The translations under genes and the position numbers were made by a program. Positions 36,333 to 49,300 of a stretch of 64,000 nucleotides of DNA are shown one piece after another. The first letter of the stretch is position 1. Every line of letters starts with the position of its first letter. The stretch is from Caprimulgus europaeus (taxonomy: Eukaryota; Chordata; Aves; Caprimulgiformes; Caprimulgidae). Location of the stretch: NCBI GenBank assembly GCA_907165065.1, contig OU015525.1:5954537-6018536 (forward strand), in the 5' to 3' direction. Below the pieces are notes generated by a model, which saw only the letters and a program-made list of their open reading frames with translations, was not told where the DNA came from and did not search any database.

Positions 36333-39114
36333 ACAGGATGGGAGGGAAACTGTTTTTTACAGACTTACTGATTTTAGGGCGGGGTGTGGAGTATCTTAAA
36401 AGAGTCAGAGGACCTGAAGTTTGAAGGACATTGGATTGCCCTCTCTAATAACGGTGAAAATACACATAGTGATCTGTTGTTGCTACTAGTAGGAGTAGCA
36501 GTAGGGAGTAGCAGTAGTATGCATTGAAGTCCTAACCCTTTAAGTGAAAAGGGGTTATCTCCTTATTAAAATCTAGATGGGGGAAAAAGACAAAATGGAG
36601 ATTAAAAGGAGTATATGAGCTTCATTATTTTAGAAACTGACAAATTGAATGACATTTCTGAAGGATGCATGCGGGTCACACAGCTGGAAAACACGCTCAC
36701 ACTCTGCTCAGTCCCACACAAATTCCTGTAGGTAGGACCACCCTTCTCTCCAACTGTATTCTCTGAGTTGCATGTTTGCCTCAGCAGCATTTGTGAAATC
36801 TTAGGATCCTTCAGCAAGGAAGAGGATAAGATGAGGATATTGCCTGTAACTTGGGAAAGAAATTGAGATATCTTTTTTGCCCTGTCTGCATGTGGTAAAC
36901 CTGAAGCTTATGCCCATACATATCTCCTCATTTCCAACTTGGGCTAAGATTTCTAGTGGCCAAGATTTCAGTAACACCATCTCTGCTGTTAATGTGGAGG
37001 CAAATCAATGAATGAAAATCTTCACAGCATTTTGTAAAGACATCTGTAGCTCTTTCCTCCCTGTAAAGTCAGTGGATCAGACCTTACTCAGCCCCTACAA
37101 ATTCACCTTTAGTGATAGATCAACTTCTGTAATAACTCTGAGCTGACTACAAAAAGGAAGAGTAACTGAGATTTTGAGTTCTGCAAGTCAAAGACTGTCC
37201 TGCTACAGAGCCCAAGAAGTCTGGTGTATTCCTATCCCTTTGTTCTTGTTCTTACTGTACTTAATTTACTACTTTTATGTTTTTTTATTATTATATTCAG
37301 TCTTATTCTACTGATTTATTTATTACTGATGGATTATAGACTAAATATGCTTCTCTAACACAGTCTGATTTTTTTCTGAGTGTACAATGTACCACTTCTA
37401 ACAAGGCAGGTGTCAGTGTCTTTGCTCAGTTCATAACCTCTTTGCAACCAGTGCAACATCACATCTCTCCCTGTTTCTCTCAGGTTCATACTGTCAGTGT
37501 TTCTCTTGCTTGCCCTTCTTTCCCAACCCTTCCATCTACCATCCTGTGACTGCTTCTGTTAACCGAGGTCCTGTGCAGTGCCTCTCCCATCACTCCCTTG
37601 TGAAATAGCCACTGGCTTGAGCTTTGAACAGTGACTCTGATCAGTGAGCTTGGTTGCTTCTTTAATTATCCTGGAAGAAAGCTGGTTGTGATCCTCACCA
37701 CCTTCCCCATGGTTCTTTCTAAGGATTAACACAGAGGGCTGTGAATGCTCTCTGTTGGAAGGGGATCCTAAACCATTGGCATTGTTTATAGGGAATATTT
37801 TAAGTATAATTTCAGCCTGCCTCCCCAGAGAGGGAGGCACTAGCTGGGCTCTCAGGTCTGACTAGCTTTTTAACCCATCACAGGAAGGGCTAAAAGATCT
37901 CCATGAGTTTAATGCTCCGGGAGTGAAAAACAGATTCTTGGCCAGCAGAATAACCCATCAGAAAAGTGAGACAGAAGCCCATTTGTCACAGCCCCATCTT
38001 TTAATACAGGAACAATGCCTTCTTCAGCATTGTGAAAGCAACCACAGCTTGTGAGGTGAGCAGTGATCCATGACACTGTCAGTGTCTGAGTTTTGCAAAT
38101 CATTTGGTTAAGATCACTATGGTTGTTGAGAGGAAATTTAGAAAGAACATTAGTCATATTCAATCTCTAGGAAAAGTATTTGTAGATTCAACTGACATCC
38201 AGCAGGATCCGGCCAGATCCTGAGGCTGGGTGTGTTTCAGCAAAAAGCACAGCTGAAAGTGTTTGGTGGACAGGTCCTGTTTGAACACTGACCTCCAGGA
38301 CTACCCCAAACACCAGACAGTGCCAACTGTTCAGTAACTATTTAGGAAAAGAAATGCTTTCAACAAGCACTTTCTTCTGTAGCAACAGATGGCTTGAAGC
38401 TGCCTCAAGTAAGAATTCCTAATGATGTCCTTCTAGTGGAGCTCCTGCAAAGGGCAGGGAAGGGAGATAAATTTGCCCTCGATTCACAGAAGTGCTCATC
38501 TGCACTCATGCTGTCCTTCTCTGACCAGCTGTGAGGGAAGAAGCAGAATCTCACTGCCTCCTTGCAGAGATTTACCTCAGTCAGCAAAGTCAAGCCAACA
38601 AGACAAACACAAAACTAAACAAAAAGTTTTAAAAAAAGACAAAAGCTGTAATGTGGCTTGTTTTCAAGGTTCATTGTTAGTAAATTTTTGTGGCATGTGG
38701 AGAACTGGGATGGAGCTTTCATATTTGCGAAAGCACTGACGTGTGAGTAGAGTGCTGTGCAGAGAGCGTGAGGCAGAGAGATCCCTTTGCCACCTCTGCT
38801 GCAAAATCTCAGAAAATCAATACTAATAATGTTAACACACAGGGAAGCTGAAATAAAGTGCATGCACCAGGGCTGTGATATTTAAATATGGTCTTTTCAG
38901 TGAGCAGTGGAGGATAACGAGATGACAGGGAGAGCAGTTCTCAAAACCAGAACTAATAAGGAACTTAGACCCCTGAAGATACTTTTTGTGATATCTAATT
39001 TTAACTCTTCTGGTTTTAAGAGTAGAACTGAGATGTCTTGCGTGAGATTCCTGGACACCCTATATTAGGTACACAATACAACACTTGAACATGTATTTGA
39101 GAGACCAGAGGGTT
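36333..39114. other. Non-coding, no gene seen
   Basis: Unique sequence. A small degenerate tandem repeat of the unit GGAGTAGCAGTA lies at 36487-36520, and an A-rich stretch near 38600-38645. No coding character. Confidence 0.5.
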
Positions 39115-39858
39115 TGTGCTGTCTTTCAGAGGGACCTCAACAGGCTGGAGAAATTGACTGCCAGAACTTCGTGAAGTTCCATAAAGGCAAATGCCAAGTC
39201 CTACCCCTGGATAGGAATAACCCCAGGTACCAGCAAAAGCTGAGGACCAAGTGGCTGGAAAGCAGCTTTGCAGAAGTTGCACATGAGCTGGCAATGTGGC
39301 CTTGTGGCAAAAAAGACCAACAGCATCCTGGGCTCTATCAGGTGGGGCGTTGCCAGCAGATCAAGGCATGTGATCCTTCACCTCTATCCAGCACTGGTGA
39401 GACCCATCAGGAATGTGTCTGGTGCTGGGCTCATTAGTACAAGAGAGACATGGGCATACTGCGGCAAGTCCAGTGAAGGGCCAGAAAGATGGTTCAGGTG
39501 TTGGAGCATTTGACGTACAAAAAGGTGAGAGAGCTGGGACTATTCAGCCTTGAGAAGAGAAGGTCCCGGAGGATCTTATCCGTGTGTATAAATATCTGAT
39601 GGGGTGAAGTAAAGAAAATAGAGCCACCTTGCAATGTCTGAGACGTCCTCAGTGGTGCCCAGTGGCAGGACAAAAGGAAATGACAGAAATTGAAATAGAG
39701 GAAATTCCATTTCTGTGTAAGAGAAAATATTTATGTTGGAATTGGGGAGATTGCAGAGGGGCAGACTCTGGAACAAGTCACCCAGAGAGTTTGTGGAGTC
39801 GCCGTCCTTTGAGGTATTCAAAACCTGAATGGACATGGCCCTGAGCAAACTCCCCTAG
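39115..39858 (+). mobile_element. CR1 LINE, ~0.74 kb, diverged
   Basis: Covers the end of the reverse transcriptase ORF ('cagagggacctcaacaggct', 'gaagttccataaaggcaaat', 'ccaacagcatcctgggctct') and part of the 3' region ('gggactattcagccttgaga'). Multiple indels break the frame. The terminal octamer is missing, so the 3' end is lost or decayed. Confidence 0.9.
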
Positions 39859-42800
39859 CTGATGCACAGTCCTACTAAGAAATTAAAGAAATGAGCTTTG
39901 GAAAATGGGAAAGAGCAGTAAAGTCAAAGACTTGAGAGAATATAGAGTCTTTCAAAGAAGTGAGATGTAAGAAGGTATCCATTGGCAAATTATGTGCCAA
40001 AGAAGGAGTAATGCCCACAGAGTCAGTAATGGGCTGCTCTGTACTCAGTGTTCAAATAACTGAATGTCTCCATCCAGGGTTGAGTCTCTCTTCAGACTCA
40101 ATTTTTTCTAATGCCATTCTCATATTTGCCACAAAGAACCACTCCAACTGACATGCTGGGTGATTAGGGGTAAGATGGGACTAGCATGGTTCTGCTTTTT
40201 CCCTCAAAACCAGAATTCATGGATCATTTAATCACAAATTCCTTAACAGCCCAGTATGGTCTTGATCAAAATCCAACAGTAGACTACAAGCTTCAGTACT
40301 ATTTATTTAGCTGGGTAAAATGGCTGTCAATTTACATGGCTCTGTGGAATCTGAAGATGAATAACGAGGTTTCACTCTGGCATTTTACTATAGTTGTTGG
40401 AGGGATGAAGATCATTTTCTTTACAGTGACTTAATAATTTATCCCCCGATCACAGAAATATTCATTATTCTCAATGACATTCTTAAAAATGCCCTTAATG
40501 ATAGCCCCTGACCACAGGGATATTAATTAAATATCTTTATTGACCATCTGGGCAAACAGAAATTGCACTAGGCTATGTCCAAAAGACATTACTCTTTCAA
40601 ATGTTAGCAGGGCCAGGCCCTGGTATGGGGATAGGATGCTGCAACGTTCTTCTTGATTGAATAGGAAATCTCTGGATCTGAAGAAACTGCAAACTTAAAT
40701 TATAAAAGAGGGGAGGGCTCTATGCACCGGTTGCCTTTTGTGAGGCAGCCAGATGGTGAATGGGTTATGTAAGTCCTTGAATAAGAAGGCTGAGAAGCTT
40801 CTTTGAGCTTATTAGCTGAATCACAGAGTGTGAAAGAAACTTTGAAACCTGCTAGACTAGAAAGTAGCATATTTATGCAAACATCTCTGTGAACTGTATT
40901 ATCTATTCCTATATTGTGTGCTCTATCTGGTATTGCTATGATTTCCTTTTACCTTAGCCTAGCTTGAAATCAACTGATTTAGAGTTAATAGGCTAACACT
41001 AAGGCTTGTCATCCTTTTGACATGCCAGTCCTTAAGGTGAAGTTGTAGAGATACCCCAACAGTGCTCAGTTCCTGGAAAATGCCAAGAGAATGGGAATGT
41101 ACACACTCTCACACTCCACAGAATGCCTGGCAGCTTGCTACTTGGTAGCAAGAGGAATCTTCTCATGGCCACTGTTAAGCCAGAAGGTCTTTGATGTGCA
41201 GCAGACCCAGGAGCTTTTTGCTGAGACCATTGAGTTTGCAAGGTCTCTAAGTTAAGGGTGCAGAGACATAGGGAACAGGCTGATATGGCAGGAACAGTCT
41301 CATTCCACTAAGACTCTGTCCTGAGAAGATGGTCCTCTCCCCAGAAGAATTGCTTGACCCAGACCCAAGCTGCTCATGTCATGGGTGTAGCCCATGAATA
41401 ATCTGAGTTTGGGGATGCTACAGTTCATTTATTTCAATTTGTCTGAGAACCAGCATCAATGAGTGCAGCACCTGCCACAGAGACAGTCCTGCTTTTCTCA
41501 TAATGCAGTTGTGTAACAGATATTGTTACCAGTAAAACAAAAATAGCTGGGCTTATCGGGCCTGATTATGGAAGTATATGCTCTTGGGTTTTTAGATCTT
41601 TCCCTGAGTGTCTCGGTACTTTTCTTGATGTCAAGGTTAAGAAGGTTAGCGGTAGCGTGAGAAACAGTTACATCCTTAATCAATCAAAGCCTATTCAGTG
41701 AGAAGCAGATCAGTGTAATGCAGAGGATTAGTTCTAGCAAAGGTCCACACCACTGCAGAATAGTAAAACCAATTCCCATGGTCCTCAGGGGATGTGCACT
41801 AACTACCCATGTAGTGAGCCAAATGTCCTGGCAGAGATTAATTCACTTGAGTGCTATCCCCCAGGGAAACAGAGCACGTGAGATGTGAAGAACTGGATGG
41901 GGCACCATCTCTTGTCTCTTCTTACATAGGGAGTGGTGAGTAAGAGGGTGATGAGCAGCAGCAGGGTGGGGACCAGCTCAGTCCCAGTGCAGCTGAGGAG
42001 GGCACTTCCCATGGGGAGACACTGTCAGGGAGCTCCTTGGTGGGTAATCCAGCCTTGCTCTGCACTGCTGGGATGGAGGGAGGAGGAACAAGGGAGAAGA
42101 GCCCTTCTTGCAGCCCTGGCATAGCAGTGTCCTGGTTCTACAAACACAAACCCAAGATGGAAATCCAAGTGCTGTTTCCTAAAGAGTAACATCTGGTGAA
42201 GTTCTCACTGGCTGTCACAAGACAGACACACAAATGTACAGTCCATAGCAGACACAGAGAAGAGTGTAGCATAGGACAATGGCCAGAAGGAGCAGTGAGA
42301 AGAAGCTGGGTGGGAAGATAACACACGGTGGCCAAGGCAGATTGGCATCAAAGAATGAGATGGAGACACCTTGTGAAAATAAACGAGTTGAAAACTCAAA
42401 ACTGAGGAACTAACTCTCTCCCTCTTAGGCCTCCCCTGAAACAACATGGGGTCGTGGGCTTTTGGTTCTGAATATCTGTACTCTGTCAAAGGCAAAAGAC
42501 GAAGCTGGATCTCCTGGGGCTTGGACAATGCTTGTGTTACCTCATACCTGACCCAGCACTGCTGAGCGTAGGGTCTCCATCCATCCTAGATCCTAGCTGC
42601 AGATTCAACGGAAAGAGACATACCTCAATGTCAAGAAACTCCCAAGTCACAAATTCTGGGTCTGACATGATTTTTGTAGGTCTCTACATCAACTAACACC
42701 TTCTCATCTGGCCCTTGGTTTCAATTCACCTTCAGCCATGCAAACAGCTCAGGAGATTCAGGAGTCTGTCCCTGGGTAAGATCTGGTTCCAGACTTTTGA

Positions 42801-45800
42801 ATGTCAGATGTGACAGTTAGCAGATACTATCTCTTCTCAGTTTCCCAGCCTTGTTACTCGGTGTTAGGAGGGTTTGGAGAGATGTTTGACCTTCAGTGCT
42901 TGTCTTGCCAGCTGCCTGAGAGGAGTGAAATGTGAAACTCAAAATCATTAAAGAAATGTAATTTAGTAATTCAAGCAACCATGTAAGCAAGGATGAGCAA
43001 AAGCCAAGACCTCATATCCAAAGCCAGATTTTGGGTGTCTGGGGATGCAGAAGTCTGGACTATGTTGAATCTTCCTCCCTTTGTGAGTGTTTTCTGGACA
43101 GGGCTGAACTTTCTACCTCAAAAGTATTTTTTACACAGCCAGGACATGGTCTAGTTCTTGAAATTGTCCAAGTGTTGTTGGTACCACATCTCTCACCAAG
43201 ACTTGTACATTTGCAACTTGTTTATCTCCCCTCTGCAAGACAGATGTTCAGCTTTTGCAATAGGAGGTGGCTAGATTTCACCCAAAGAGCCAAACTCAGC
43301 TCTGAGAAAAGAGCTTGCAGGAGCACCCCTGCATAGGGCTGACAAGGGGGAAACAGGACACATGTGACTGAGTAGGGTGTTTGAGTTATTTGACACCTAT
43401 TTTTTCCTGAGGACCCCCTTCTCTTCCTTGGAAGTTATTTTTTCACTTGCACTCTTTGTCTGCTGTTCAAACTGATGTGTAAGCTGTTTGCAAAGTGCCT
43501 AACTCAGATGACAATATCCGAGTCTGCTGCAGGTATTAATGGATAATTGAAGTATTAATGCAAGTGAATGGTGAGCATCCTCCAGTGTGTAATTCACTGG
43601 TGTCCTTACTTCTACAGAAACTCACAGCTCACCAGCTGCTCCAAGGTCTATTGGGGAGGAGGAAAAAACCCACCCACATACACAAACATAGATTCTACCT
43701 TATTTTAAGACTTTCAGAAGCTTACAGTGAGATTTGAATGAAAAATATTATTTCTGAAAATAATAACTTCAATAGTTAAAGAGAAATATAAGATGGCAAT
43801 ACAATCTCCCTGCAGGTGCAGATAACCTTCTGGGACTTACACCTGGGACAGAAAAGGTAAAGCATAACTCACATACAATGGAAAAAGGATGAAAAAAACT
43901 CTTTGAAAAGCTTTCATCAAAGAAAATTGAATTTAGTGGATGAATTTGCCCCATAAATCTAGGAGTAAAAATAGCCAAGGCTGCCTGATAGTGGTCTGAA
44001 AAATGAGTTCAGTTAGAACAGTCACAGCTGTGATGGATAGAGGAGCTGCTTCTTATCAGGTCAGGCCAGTAATGGAAAGGCAATGGGATAATCATCAAAT
44101 AATTCTTTTTACTACCTATCAGTTACACATAAGTGGTTGCCTTACAGAACCAGTTAACTGGTGACAGTAAATCTGAGCAGAGCCTGTACGCTCTAAATGA
44201 GGATCTCTTTGTGCTCCTCCCTTACTTGTTCGAGTGCATTTTGTTTTTCCATCACTGGTGTTGCCCGGGTGAGCTCTGACTAAGTGCTGTTGCCATTTGA
44301 TAGTGTCTTGGTTCCTGTGGGAAATGTACTAGAGATGCCACACTAGTTTCAAGCAGACATGTATCACCAGCAAGTTCCGCCCCCCAGACTTAACTGGTTT
44401 TGCCAATGTGACTAAGCTGAGATGTTTAAGAGATTTATTTTTTAGATAAGAGCAAAGCTGAAGTCGTGACTATGGGGCTCCTAAGAATAATGCTCCTGTT
44501 ACTATTGTTATTGTTACTGCTACTACTAATAGTAACACAGGTGATACAGCATACCTAGTAGTCTTAATGATAAAAGCAACAAGAAATAATAATAATGAAG
44601 ACATTTCTCTCATTCTTACTGAGCACTAAAACCTCCTTGGCAAAAAGGAATAGCACTGACTCCCCAGCACAGTCTGAGCTTTGATAGATGCAGTTTATCC
44701 ATGCAGGAATTTCCTGGGGTGTCACTTTGGAGTTAATGTTCTTTAAGTTTGCTGCAGGGGTGCCTTTAAGTTGGGAGGTGAAGGGATGGGTGGGTGTATG
44801 CATGAAGAGAAACAGATTAGTGGGAGAGGCTGTGTTGGAACTGTAAGGAATTATGAATATACTATTTGAGTTCAGTGATAAAATTGTGACCGTGGCCGTG
44901 TTCATATGGATATCTGATATGTCTCTGACGCTCATTTACAATTTTCAGAGCAGAAATAATGCCCATATGGGCAGATACCTGGTTGCTCCCTATGTTTCCA
45001 AGTGGAAATACACTCCTGTTTCATAAAACATTGACCCTTATAGTATTGTGGGTCAACTACTTTACTGAGGCATGGTGTATACATAGAATAGCCAGGTCAA
45101 GATCTTGTCTGGCCCCTGACACCTATTGTTTCCAGTTTAAAGGAAATAACCCCAGAACTGAGCAGAAAGGCTGGTTACTGGTATGGCACAATCCCAGTTG
45201 CTTCTGTTACTTGTGATGTTCTTTAGTAAATAAACTATCTTTTAATGTAATGGTGTGAGCTTGGTCGTGATAGGGTTGTGTCCACCAATGAAGTTACCAA
45301 GCACTCGTGAAACATACAGAAATCTGCAGCCATGCCCTGTGCTCCCTGCTCTCCTCAACGGCAGAGTACAAGACTTTGACCTTCTCACTGAGCAGAGGCT
45401 GTCTTTTTTACTTTACTGCTTAATAACTTGTTCAGCAGAGTCCTAATTTTATTTGGGTTTTGGATGCTGCTGTATGGTTGATACAATAATAGTTTGTAAA
45501 AGAGAAATGTTCACTTCTTCATGCATCTCCTTCTCCTTTTAACACACAAAAAAATCTGACAAAATACTCAGAATTTGATTACTAGTGATGTTGTCTTCAC
45601 AGTTTTCATCAGTAAATCCTCATCTTCAGAGCTTTAGCTATTCACAAAGCTTTGCAGTTTTCTTTCCAAAGCACCACACTATTTGGTGAAGCTTGAGCCA
45701 ACTCATGAGTTTAATTAGTTATGTGACTTAGAGGAAAACATGGTTGCAGTTTCCTACGTGCCATGTCACACTGTGAATCTGTCAAATAGGCTGTGGGAGT

Positions 45801-46787
45801 ATTCCAAGAAGTGCTTGCCCTATTATTCAGAAAGTCAAGGCCTTTTGTTCCCTTCAGTGACAGCTTGACTTAATAATTAATACTTAGCGGTATGTAAACA
45901 CGAGTTAATGAATCCTCATGCTACCCCAGGCTAAGGATTAGTGTTTCCCTCACATGAAGAGGGAGACTGGGCCACAGCAAGCCTTATGGTGTCTTCTCCA
46001 GTTATGATGGCCCAGGAAACCTCAGGACTGTGATGACCCTATAGAAGAATCTGGCTTTAGACAACAAACTGAAACAGGAGGCTTTTTTTTATTCTGGGAC
46101 AGTAGGAAGAACCACTGAGTACAGTGGATTTGTGCTTCTGGACCCTCATCTTCTTGTTGGTGCAGCAGGATGCCATGATACCTACCCTTTCCAGATATAG
46201 GCAGGAATTCATGCTGCTGTGAGTGGGGCTGGCTAATATAAATTCAGCTTCCATGTCAAAATTATTCTTAAGGGACTATGACTCTCATGACAGTTCCTCC
46301 TTGACCTTTTTGAAAGTTTGATGTCATAGACTAAATTATATAGTGATTCGTCAGGCTTGTCACTGTCTCTCGTATCATAAATCAAGAGAAATGGTGGATC
46401 CTTGAAAAATTCAATAGTTAAGTGTAGGTGTCAGAGTAAAATCGAATATAGAACTTAGGTCAAGGAGAAACAAACCAGGTTCAAATAAAGAACAAAGTCA
46501 GATAATAGTTCCTTGAGCATTCCTCTTAGGAATACAAGAGACCACCTGGAGTGTCCTGCTCCACAGAATAACTATGTGGGGTTTAGAAAGATGCCAACAA
46601 CATGTTCCTCTTCTCTGCCCTTTCCCACACACTACAAGCACCTAAACATTCAGCAGTGTTCCTGCACCATAAGGCTTTCAAAGCACAAATATCATACCCA
46701 GAATTTTGGCCTACTGATAAGGTAAGCAGGACAAATCTGGTCTCAGACATCAGCTCCATAGTCTATTCCATAGTTCTATGAATGGAA
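39859..46787. other. Long non-coding stretch, no gene seen
   Basis: About 6.9 kb of unique sequence without CR1 or LTR signatures. ORFs (up to 123 codons) overlap on both strands and show no known domain. An inverted repeat with 9-bp arms lies at 44498-44536. Confidence 0.5.
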
Positions 46788-47821
46788 TAGCAACTGATGT
46801 CACCTATGTGGACTTTTGCAAGGCATTTTACACCCTCCCACATGACATCCTTGTCTCTAAGCTGGAGAGACATGGACTGGGGGGATGGACGACTCAGTGG
46901 ATAAGGAATGGGATGAATGGTTGCACTCAAGTTTGCTGATGACACCAAGCTGTGTGGTTTGGATGACAGGCTGGAGGGAAGGGATGCCATTCAGAGGGAC
47001 CTTGACAGGCTGGAGACCTGGGGCTATGCAAACCTCATGAAGTTCAACAAGGCCAAATGTAAGGTCCTTCACCTGGGTCAGGTCAACCTCAAACACAAAA
47101 ACAGGCTGGGTGCAGAATGGATCGTGAGCAGCCCTGAGGACAAAAACTTGGGTGTACTGGTGAATGAGAAGCTCAACATGAGCTGGCAATGTGTGCTCAC
47201 AGCCCAGGAGGCCAACCATATCCTGGGCTGCATCAAGAAAAGCGGGGCCAGCAGGTCAAGGGAGGGGATTCTGCCCTTCTGCTCTTCTCTTGTGAGACTC
47301 CACCTGGAGTACCGTGTCTAGTTCTGGGGCCTCCAACATAGGAAGGACATGGACCTACTGGAGCGAGTCCAGAGGAGGCCATGAGGATGATCCGAGGGCT
47401 GGAGCACCCTTCCTATGAGGACAGGCTGGCAGAGTTGAGGCTGTTCAGCCTGAAGAAGAGAAGGCTGCAGGGAGATCTTATAGCAGCCTTCCAGTACCTG
47501 AAGGGGCTCCAGGAAGGCTGAGGAGGGACTTTTCATAAGGGGAGGTAGTGATAGAACAAGAAGTAACTGCTTCAAATTGGAAGAGGGGAGATTGAGATAG
47601 ATATTAGGAAGAAATTATTTACTGTGAGGGTGGTGAGACACTGCAAAAGGTTGCTCAGAGAAGCTGTGGATGCTCCTCCCTGGAAGTGTTCAAGGCCAGG
47701 TTAGATGAGGCTTTGAGCACCCTGGTCCAGTGGAAGGTGTCCCTGCTGCTGGCAGCGGGGTTGGAACTGGATGATCTTTAAGGTGCCTTCCAACCCACAC
47801 CATTCTATGATTCAATTCTAT
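46788..47821 (+). mobile_element. CR1 LINE, ~1.0 kb 3' portion (longest copy)
   Basis: Spans the reverse transcriptase C-terminal part through the complete 3' end ('atcctgggctgcatcaagaa', 'ctgcagggagatcttatagc', 'aggtgccttccaaccc', tail ATTCTATGATTCAATTCTATG). It has an apparent internal deletion just before the FADD motif. Private variants are shared with the copy at 29677. Confidence 0.95.
46917..47321 (+). pseudogene. CR1 reverse transcriptase remnant
   Basis: An open frame of 134 codons encoding the part of the CR1 reverse transcriptase from the catalytic FADDTKL motif (residues ~6-12) through LMKFNKAKCKVLHLG and ANHILGCIKK to a stop at VRLHLEYRV. In CR1 this enzyme reverse-transcribes the LINE RNA at a nicked genomic target. 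The apparent start is fortuitous: the upstream fingers and the region just before FADD are deleted, and the endonuclease is absent, so no activity is expected. Confidence 0.85.
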
Positions 47822-48239
47822 GGCTCATCAGCTGAAGTTGATGGACAAATACTGGGTTTCATTGAGCATATCTCTGTAGGAAACTGATGTTACTAAGACC
47901 TTGGCAGAGCCAATAACTGGATCAACATTTTCCAATACCTTCCTGTGTCTGTACACCCAGCTGGACACAGAACTGAACAACAGTTGTGAGTCTGTGCACT
48001 TTCATCCTTTTTTTCAATGACTTTCAGGGCTAAAACACTGTAGCCAAAACTCTCCTTTCTTATCGGCTGTGGATGACTTTAACCACTTGGAGGTCAATGC
48101 AAAGCTTGGCAGGGAAGAGACTCCAGGGGAAGCGGAGACTTCTTCTTCATAGCAGTTTAATCCTACTAGGGAATTTCTTCTGAGCCCACTGCTGAATGTC
48201 ATCCTCCCCTGCCCGCCTCGGCACTCTGGTGAGGAGTAA
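47822..48239. other. Non-coding, no gene seen
   Basis: Unique spacer after the CR1 copy. Confidence 0.5.
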
Positions 48240-48335
48240 CTCGATGGCTTAAGCTTCTCCCTGTGACTCGGGCTTGTCCCCAATGATTGCAGTGATGACG
48301 CAACAGCAGCAGCTCATCACTGACTCACTCCATCG
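48240..48335. promoter_or_regulatory. Candidate bZIP-site cluster
   Basis: Within 100 bases: TGTGACTCGG (48261), TGATTGCAG, GTGATGACGCAAC (CRE/ATF-like, about 48292) and a perfect AP-1 site TGACTCA (48321-48327), followed by CGACGTC. CpG steps are locally more frequent than in the surroundings. Function is inferred from motifs only. Confidence 0.25.
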
Positions 48336-48639
48336 ACGTCTCTGAGAGAAGCAGGGGCAGGAGGGAGACCTGCATTTCCTTCATTTAAATTCCAGACTTT
48401 CTGTGAAGCTGGCAAAGCATGCCCGAGACCTTCTGCATACCATGCTAGAGAAACCTTCACACTCACTTCCTCTGGGAAGCTGCCTGTGGCATCCAGCACC
48501 CCTCTGAGTCAGAGCTGGCGGCTCTTCTGTTTGTTTGTTTCGCTGGACATAGACAAATGCATCACGGGGGGAAATGGGAAATGAAAATACATTCAAAGCA
48601 TGGTCACTGGCACAGCAGTGAACACTGTAGCTTTTCACA
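48336..48639. other. Non-coding, no gene seen
   Basis: Unique sequence; nothing recognisable. Confidence 0.5.
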
Positions 48640-49300
48640 TAACACAAGGGAAAATGAGACTTAACAATAGTGGCATTAATAACATATATGTGTGCCAAAG
48701 CACCACAAGAAACCCGAAACAGCTGCACATTGTACAGTCTTCCCCAGTTCTCTGTGGCAATTGCTTTGGGATGTCTGATAAATCACCTTTGTCTCAAACT
48801 GAATTAAAAGAAGGCCTCTTTTGTCAGTGCATGTGTTACTATGATGTTTCCAATACTCTGGTTCCTTGTCTGCAATGCCACCACGCAGCAGAGCCTCCTG
48901 GAATCCTTATCTTGGTGTTTGACACAGTTTTGCCCTGAACATGTTGTGCCTTTGCAAATTATAATCCGATTTGAAAGTGATACTTATCTTAAGTGGGCTA
49001 AATGACTTACAGTTCATAATCCTGGAGTAAAAATCCGGGCATCAGACACACAATATCTCTCTGTCCAGAATGTAGTGTTTATAATCTGTCAAGGACCCTT
49101 TTTTGGAAGAAGGAATTGAATTCCTTGTGTGTAGCACAGACATCATCGCTTGCATGATCCCCTAGCTTTCAAGTCATTACACCACTGACTGCTCCATTTC
49201 TCAAGCGACTTCTACAGCTTCGTTTCTGTGCCTGATCCTAGAGGTTTTATTTCCCTGGTTCACAGAGCATCACAGCAGCAGTCTTCGTCATCAAACCATC
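48640..49300. promoter_or_regulatory. Candidate conserved non-coding element
   Basis: Unique sequence with words such as TTGCAAATTATAATCC, TGATAAATCACC, GCTAAATGACTTAC and a near-palindromic GGAATTGAATTCC. It has no repeat signature. Overlapping short ORFs have no known family. Texture-based call only. Confidence 0.2.

Noticed and set aside
44957-45250. Possible third LTR (AATAAA followed by a T-rich end near 45230)
   Set aside because: No TG...CA boundaries, no target duplication and no family landmarks could be found.
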